A DNA stretch of 9,586 nt, from NCBI GenBank assembly GCA_949840605.1, contig CATKXN010000112.1, positions 1 through 9,586 on the forward strand, read 5' to 3'. Shown here piece after piece: positions 7,201-9,586 of this stretch. Each line of letters begins with the position of its first letter. Positions within the stretch are counted from its first letter, which is position 1. The notes below the pieces were generated by a model. The model was not told where the DNA came from. It worked only from the letters and a program-made list of their open reading frames with translations, and made no database searches. Position numbers and translations under genes: made by a program. This DNA is from an uncultured Alistipes sp. Its GTDB lineage: Bacteria; Bacteroidota; Bacteroidia; Bacteroidales; Rikenellaceae.

Positions 7201-7784
7201 CTTCGGGGCAGGATGTGAACATCCTCGTCGTGGACACCGAGGTGTACTCCAACACCGGCGGCCAGTCGTCGAAATCGACCCCTGTGGGCGCCGTCGCCAA
7301 GTTCGCGTCGAGCGGTAAGCGCATCCGCAAGAAGGACCTCGGCGCCATGGCCATGACCTACGGCTACGTCTATGTGGCTCAGGTTTCGATCGGCGCTTCG
7401 CAGCAGCAGTTGTTCAACGTGCTGAAAGAGGCCGAGGCTTATCCCGGACCTTCGCTCGTGATCGCCTACGCTCCGTGTATCAACCACGGCATCAAGGGTG
7501 GCATGACCCGCACGCAGACCGTCGGCAAGGAGGCCGTAGCCTGCGGTTACTGGCACCTGTGGCACTACAACCCGATGCTCGAGGAGCAGGGCAAGAATCC
7601 GTTCGTGCTGGATTCGAAGGAGCCCGACTGGACGAAGTTCCGCGAATTCCTGATGAAGGAGGTTCGTTACACCTCGCTCCAGAAGTCGTTCCCCGCCGAG
7701 GCCGACGAACTGTTCGCTGCCGCCGAGGAGAACGCCAAGTGGCGCTACAACGGCTATGTACGTCTTTCGAAGATGGAGTTCTGA
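4251..7784 (+). CDS. nifJ: Pyruvate:ferredoxin (flavodoxin) oxidoreductase, single-chain
   Basis: PFOR oxidatively decarboxylates pyruvate with CoA to acetyl-CoA and CO2 and passes electrons through three 4Fe-4S clusters to ferredoxin; it is cytoplasmic and central to anaerobic metabolism. The 1177-aa product is complete. YPITPSS (29-35, Thr32), Glu65 and HVSARAL (Arg115) match the pyruvate and ThDP residues of the Desulfovibrio africanus enzyme (Thr31, Glu64, Arg114). The ferredoxin domain has CIQCNQCAYVC (Cys695, 698, 701, 705) and CTGCSNCVDIC (748, 751, 754, 758). The proximal cluster ligands are Cys815, Cys818, Cys843 and Cys1076. The ThDP/Mg site is GDGWGYDIGYGG (967-978). The C-terminal extension of the D. 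africanus enzyme is absent. The ATG at 4251 is chosen because MAEKKFITCDGNYAAAHVAY is the usual start; an in-frame TTG at 4071 lies upstream of the promoter. Strong bias to C/G-ending codons suggests high expression. Confidence 0.98.
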   Translation: MAEKKFITCDGNYAAAHVAYMFSEVAAIYPITPSSTMAELVDEWAAQGRKNIFGETVKVVEMQSEAGAAGAVHGSLQSGALTSTFTASQGLLLMVPNMYKISGELLPGVFHVSARALAAQSLSIFGDHQDVMATRQTGFAMLATSSVQEVMDLAGVAHLVSLKSRVPFLHFFDGFRTSHEIQKIELIDEAALTAMLDRDALKAFRNRALNPEHPVTRGTAQNPDIYFQTREASNKFYDAVPDMVADTMKEISKITGRDYKPFVYYGAEDAENIVVAMGSVTETLKETVDYLTAKGEKVGVVTVHLYRPFSVKYLMAVLPESVKRICVLDRTKEPGANGDPLYLDVVEAFATCPCDRKPLIIGGRYGLSSKDTTPAQMLAVFENLKMNEPKNQFTVGIVDDVTFRSLPVGEEISLAKPGTFEGLFFGLGADGTVGANKNSIKIIGGTTDKYCQAYFSYDSKKSGGYTSSHLRFGDLPITSPYLVTTPDFVACHVPSYVDKYDVLKGLKAGGSFLLNSVHDAETTCATLPDHMKVYLAKNKINFYIINATKIAAELGLGSRTNTIMQSAFFKIANVIPFDKAVEEMKKAILKSYGKKGEDIVNMNYAAVDAGGDAVVKIDVPAEWASIEDKGFEHVSNASYPEFVRKIVEPINGLKGDMLPVSAFNGREDGTWDNGTAAYEKRGIAVNVPEWKIENCIQCNQCAYVCPHAVIRPFLATEEEAAASGVEWKQGLGETKEYKFRIQISPLDCTGCSNCVDICPAKEKALVMRPLEEQMLQQKNWDYITKNIGYKQVVDKTKSVKNLQFAQPLFEFSGACAGCGETPYIKAISQLFGDKMMVANATGCTSIYSGSAPSTPYCTNAAGQGPAWANSLFEDNAEFGLGMHVGVEKLRDRIQLAMEDAIANCAKCSDELKGVMKEWIENRGSSAKSAEVTARLIPMMEACGCDACKKILEHKEWLVKKSQWIIGGDGWGYDIGYGGVDHVLASGQDVNILVVDTEVYSNTGGQSSKSTPVGAVAKFASSGKRIRKKDLGAMAMTYGYVYVAQVSIGASQQQLFNVLKEAEAYPGPSLVIAYAPCINHGIKGGMTRTQTVGKEAVACGYWHLWHYNPMLEEQGKNPFVLDSKEPDWTKFREFLMKEVRYTSLQKSFPAEADELFAAAEENAKWRYNGYVRLSKMEF

Positions 7785-7807
7785 TATCTCCGTCGATCAG
7801 ATGTGTG

Positions 7808-7838
7808 AAAGCCGCGGCATCGATGCCGCGGCTTTTTT
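7808..7838 (+). terminator. Intrinsic terminator of PFOR
   Basis: A perfect 28-bp palindrome (7808-7835) with arms AAAGCCGCGGCAT/ATGCCGCGGCTTT forms a stem of about 12 bp and is followed by six T (7833-7838). It begins 23 nt after the PFOR stop codon. It separates PFOR from the lipoprotein gene downstream. Confidence 0.95.
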
Positions 7839-7908
7839 GTGCTGTGCGGCCTTTTGCGTTTTCGGACAAAAGTTTCGTGATGAAAACCGACGGATTCGTG
7901 ATGTCTTT

Positions 7909-7918
7909 CCCCCCCCCC
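7909..7918 (+). repeat. Homopolymeric C10 tract
   Basis: Ten consecutive C lie in the spacer between the PFOR terminator and the lipoprotein promoter, ending 11 bp before its -33 box. Such tracts can change length by slippage. Here the tract is outside the coding sequence and outside the -33/-7 spacer, so any effect would be on upstream regulatory spacing. Confidence 0.8.
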
Positions 7919-7929
7919 GATTGAATTTA

Positions 7930-7961
7930 TTTGCCCGTAATATCCCATAAAGGTATTTTTG
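7930..7961 (+). promoter_or_regulatory. Promoter of the 7994 lipoprotein (TTTG-N20-TATTTTTG)
   Basis: TTTG at 7930-7933 and TATTTTTG at 7954-7961 are 20 bp apart and match the Bacteroidetes promoter consensus. Transcription would start near 7967-7969, leaving an A/T-rich leader of about 25 nt before the ATG at 7994. Confidence 0.7.
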
Positions 7962-7993
7962 CAGGCAAATTGAATTTTTAATTACTCCTTATT

Positions 7994-8887
7994 ATGAAAA
8001 GACTATTCACACGCGCAGCGATGCTGCTGGCCGTTGCCGCGACGGCATTCACTTTTACCGCCTGCAACGACGACGACAACGACGGTCCCAAGCCGTTCGA
8101 ATCCGAACTGATCGGCAGCTACAAATCGGCCCCCGTCACGATGACCATTCCTGGTGTGATCGAGGAGCCTGCGGATTTCAATTTCATTCTGCTTCCGACC
8201 TGGTCCGATCCGGAGAATATCCCCGGCATCGACTTATCTGCATCCATGGAGCTGCCTGCCGGCACCTTTGTTATGCCGATGAACACGATTTGCGGTTTAC
8301 TTCAAGCTATGGTTTCCAATATCGTTAAGGGCGGTCTGGTTCAGATCGATCTCAAAAATGACGGTTCGTTCGGAGCGCAGTACTACGATCTGATCATCAA
8401 GACGGACGGGGAGACCGGGGAACCGGATATCATCAGTTCGCTGATGGCCCCTACCTTCGGGACCGTAGTGAAAACTTTCCCTAACGCCGATACGGCCGAA
8501 CTGCTTCCCGAAGGCGCGCTTGGCTACTACACGAAGGATTCCCGCTTCTATTTCACGCTCAGCAAGGACTTCCTCAAAGGTGTGGGAACGTCTGCCGGAC
8601 TTGACGTACTGTCGGTCATCGACGAGATGATCAAAACCTATAAGCTCGATATCGTTTCGACGGACGCTTATTACGGGGTTCCTTTGAAATACAGCGTCAA
8701 GGACGGCGTTACCAAACTCTATGTCGACCGTGGCATGATCCTCTCTTTCCGCGGGGTGCTCGAAATGGTGTTCTCGCTGCTCGGCGACGATGCCGCGTTC
8801 ATGGGAATCAAACTCGAAGATATCGTCAATAAGGTTCTCGACAACACGACGGAGCTGGAAATAGCGCTTCCCTTGAAGCGTATTTGA
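7994..8887 (+). CDS. Lipoprotein of unknown function, probably surface-exposed
   Basis: The 297-aa product begins MKRLFTRAAMLLAVAATAFT, a type II signal peptide ending in the lipobox FTAC with the lipidated cysteine at residue 24. The next residues, NDDDND, are strongly acidic right after the cysteine, as in the Bacteroidetes lipoprotein export signal that directs lipoproteins to the outer face of the outer membrane; surface location is inferred from this. The mature part opens with LIGSYKSAPVTMTI, looks mainly beta-rich, and ends with a segment YGVPLKYSVKDGVTKLYVDRGMIL... that recalls DUF-type Bacteroidetes lipoproteins, but I cannot assign it to a named family. No enzyme motif is seen and the mature part has few or no cysteines. 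Codon third positions are more mixed than in PFOR, consistent with lower expression. It has its own promoter and terminator, so it is probably monocistronic. Confidence 0.88.
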   Translation: MKRLFTRAAMLLAVAATAFTFTACNDDDNDGPKPFESELIGSYKSAPVTMTIPGVIEEPADFNFILLPTWSDPENIPGIDLSASMELPAGTFVMPMNTICGLLQAMVSNIVKGGLVQIDLKNDGSFGAQYYDLIIKTDGETGEPDIISSLMAPTFGTVVKTFPNADTAELLPEGALGYYTKDSRFYFTLSKDFLKGVGTSAGLDVLSVIDEMIKTYKLDIVSTDAYYGVPLKYSVKDGVTKLYVDRGMILSFRGVLEMVFSLLGDDAAFMGIKLEDIVNKVLDNTTELEIALPLKRI

Positions 8888-8907
8888 TCGGCAAATACCG
8901 ATACGGT

Positions 8908-8938
8908 AACGGTCCGGACTTTCCGGGCCGTTTTTTTT
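8908..8938 (+). terminator. Intrinsic terminator of the 7994 lipoprotein
   Basis: Arms ACGGTCCGG and CCGGGCCGT (8909-8917 and 8923-8931) pair over 9 bp with one G-U wobble and a 5-nt loop, followed by eight T (8931-8938). It starts 20 nt after the stop codon. Confidence 0.92.
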
Positions 8939-8957
8939 GTGCCGTTCGGACCGATGA

Positions 8958-8989
8958 TTTGGACGTCGGCCGCAAAATTGCTATCTTTA
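8958..8989 (+). promoter_or_regulatory. Promoter of the META lipoprotein (TTTG-N20-TATCTTTA)
   Basis: TTTG at 8958-8961 and TATCTTTA at 8982-8989 are 20 bp apart. The -7 box differs from TAnnTTTG only in its last base. The stretch AAATTGCTATCTTT (8975-8988) is identical to that at the PFOR promoter. Transcription would start near 8995-8997, leaving a leader of about 54 nt. Confidence 0.6.
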
Positions 8990-9050
8990 TCGCTCAAAAT
9001 GCGTTTGGCGTATAAATTGCTTGGAACGGAGAATAACTTATAATGATATG

Positions 9051-9479
9051 ATGAAAAATATTTTCGCAGCCGCCGTGCTGCTCGGAGCGATGACCGCCTG
9101 CGGCGGCTCGCAGCAGAAAGCCCTGCCGCTGGAGGGCACCCAGTGGAAACTCGCCAAGATGGAGTCCATTCCCGCGAAGGCGGTCACCGCCGAGGAGGAT
9201 TCCTTCACCCTGCAATTCAACGCTGCCGATACGATGGTGTTCGGACGCACCAACTGCAACCGTTTCTTCGGCAAGTACCTGCAGAAGGGCAGGGACCTGT
9301 CGTTCGAGAACATGGGCATGACCCGGATGGCCTGCCCCGACATGCAGTACGAGGATGCTTTCGTGAAGATGCTCGACGACGTGGACAGCTACGAGATCAA
9401 AGGCTCGGAGCTGAAACTCTACGACGACAGGAAGGTCATCGCCGAGTTCCGCGCCGTGCCCGCCGCGGCCAAGAAGTAA
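9051..9479 (+). CDS. META domain (HslJ-like) lipoprotein
   Basis: The 142-aa product starts MKNIFAAAVLLGAMTACGGS, a lipoprotein signal peptide with lipobox MTAC and the modified cysteine at residue 17. The following GGSQQK is not acidic, so a periplasm-facing anchor is more likely than surface display. The rest fits one META domain: LEGTQWKLAKM (28-38), the conserved GRTNCNRFFGKY (66-77) in the position of the GxNxxxG core, and MGMTRMACPDMQYEDAFVKML (88-108) in the position of the MxxTxMxC...E..F helix. HslJ, the E. coli example, is linked to heat shock and novobiocin resistance; the molecular role of the domain is unclear. The start could also be the adjacent ATG at 9048, since the two codons are in tandem; a TTG at 9021 is less likely. 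It is flanked by its own promoter and terminator. Confidence 0.9.
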   Translation: MKNIFAAAVLLGAMTACGGSQQKALPLEGTQWKLAKMESIPAKAVTAEEDSFTLQFNAADTMVFGRTNCNRFFGKYLQKGRDLSFENMGMTRMACPDMQYEDAFVKMLDDVDSYEIKGSELKLYDDRKVIAEFRAVPAAAKK

Positions 9480-9503
9480 CCACGCGGATTAGTCCGGCGT
9501 GCG

Positions 9504-9536
9504 AACCCGCTTCCGGAGACTCCGGAGGCGGGTTTT
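9504..9536 (+). terminator. Intrinsic terminator of the META lipoprotein
   Basis: Arms at 9505-9517 and 9521-9533 (ACCCGCTTCCGGA and TCCGGAGGCGGGT) pair over 13 bp with one wobble around a GAC loop, followed by four T. The stem is strong although the T-run is short. It begins 25 nt after the stop codon. Confidence 0.85.
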
Positions 9537-9542
9537 CGTATC

Positions 9543-9586
9543 GCCCGGTCCGCGTGGTCTGTCCAGTCCGCCCGGTCTGCCCGGTC
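9543..9586. repeat. 9-bp tandem repeat running off the right edge
   Basis: Five consecutive 9-mers can be laid out without gaps: GCCCGGTCC, GCGTGGTCT, GTCCAGTCC, GCCCGGTCT and GCCCGGTC (last one cut by the window end). The consensus is GCCCGGTCY. The array follows the META terminator directly. Its full length is unknown. Confidence 0.75.

Noticed and set aside
4242..7565. Very long open frame (about 1100 codons) on the minus strand opposite PFOR
   Set aside because: PFOR is certain on the plus strand. The antisense frame is open because of biased GC-rich codon use, and its translation is low-complexity, rich in His, Arg, Val, Leu and Gly, with no recognisable domain.
7756..7950. Short plus and minus frames between PFOR and the lipoprotein
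   Set aside because: They span the PFOR 3' end, its terminator and the C10 tract, with no family resemblance or start signal.
9440..9586. Coding on the minus strand through the 9-bp repeat
   Set aside because: The frame crosses the META terminator and the META coding region before meeting a stop, and it gives only repeat-derived and antisense sequence.

Overview
The window looks like chromosomal DNA from a GC-rich member of the Bacteroidales, most like Alistipes. This is inferred from four things: TAnnTTTG-type '-7' promoter boxes (several with a TTTG '-33' box 19-20 bp upstream), A/T-rich leaders without clear Shine-Dalgarno sequences, lipoproteins of Bacteroidetes type, and GC-rich codon use. 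No rRNA, tRNA, CRISPR array or transposase was seen.

Layout, left to right. (1) 1-199, minus: the 5' end of a gene for a secreted protein, cut by the window edge. (2) 200-339: a divergent promoter region. (3) 340-1137, plus: rsmA (ksgA), the 16S rRNA dimethyladenosine transferase. Its 3' end overlaps the convergent M16 operon by 42 bp. (4) 1096-3602, minus: two M16 metallopeptidase-family genes joined by an ATGA overlap. The first carries the zinc site (HLFEH). The second lacks it but has the Arg/Tyr substrate-binding motif, as in a split, heterodimeric M16B protease. (5) 3603-4250: a 648-bp divergent intergenic region. It holds a 90-bp tandem repeat array with two hairpins that differ by a compensated base pair, then two tandem TGTTA-N6-TAACA palindromes upstream of PFOR. 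(6) 4251-7784, plus: a complete single-chain pyruvate:ferredoxin oxidoreductase (1177 aa), followed by a very strong terminator. (7) 7994-8887, plus: an unrecognised lipoprotein with an acidic CNDDDND start that suggests surface export, with its own promoter and terminator. (8) 9051-9479, plus: a small META/HslJ-like lipoprotein with its own promoter and terminator. (9) 9543-9586: a 9-bp tandem repeat that runs off the window.

Most genes are housekeeping or core anaerobic metabolism, and I see no new multi-gene system. PFOR would supply acetyl-CoA and reduced ferredoxin from pyruvate, and the tandem palindromes suggest redox or global control of it. RsmA serves ribosome assembly. The M16 pair would be a cytoplasmic peptidase. 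The two lipoproteins act in the envelope. The least explained DNA is the 3603-4110 intergenic region: its repeat units carry a -7-like element next to a conserved hairpin, and the regulator reading the paired palindromes is unidentified.
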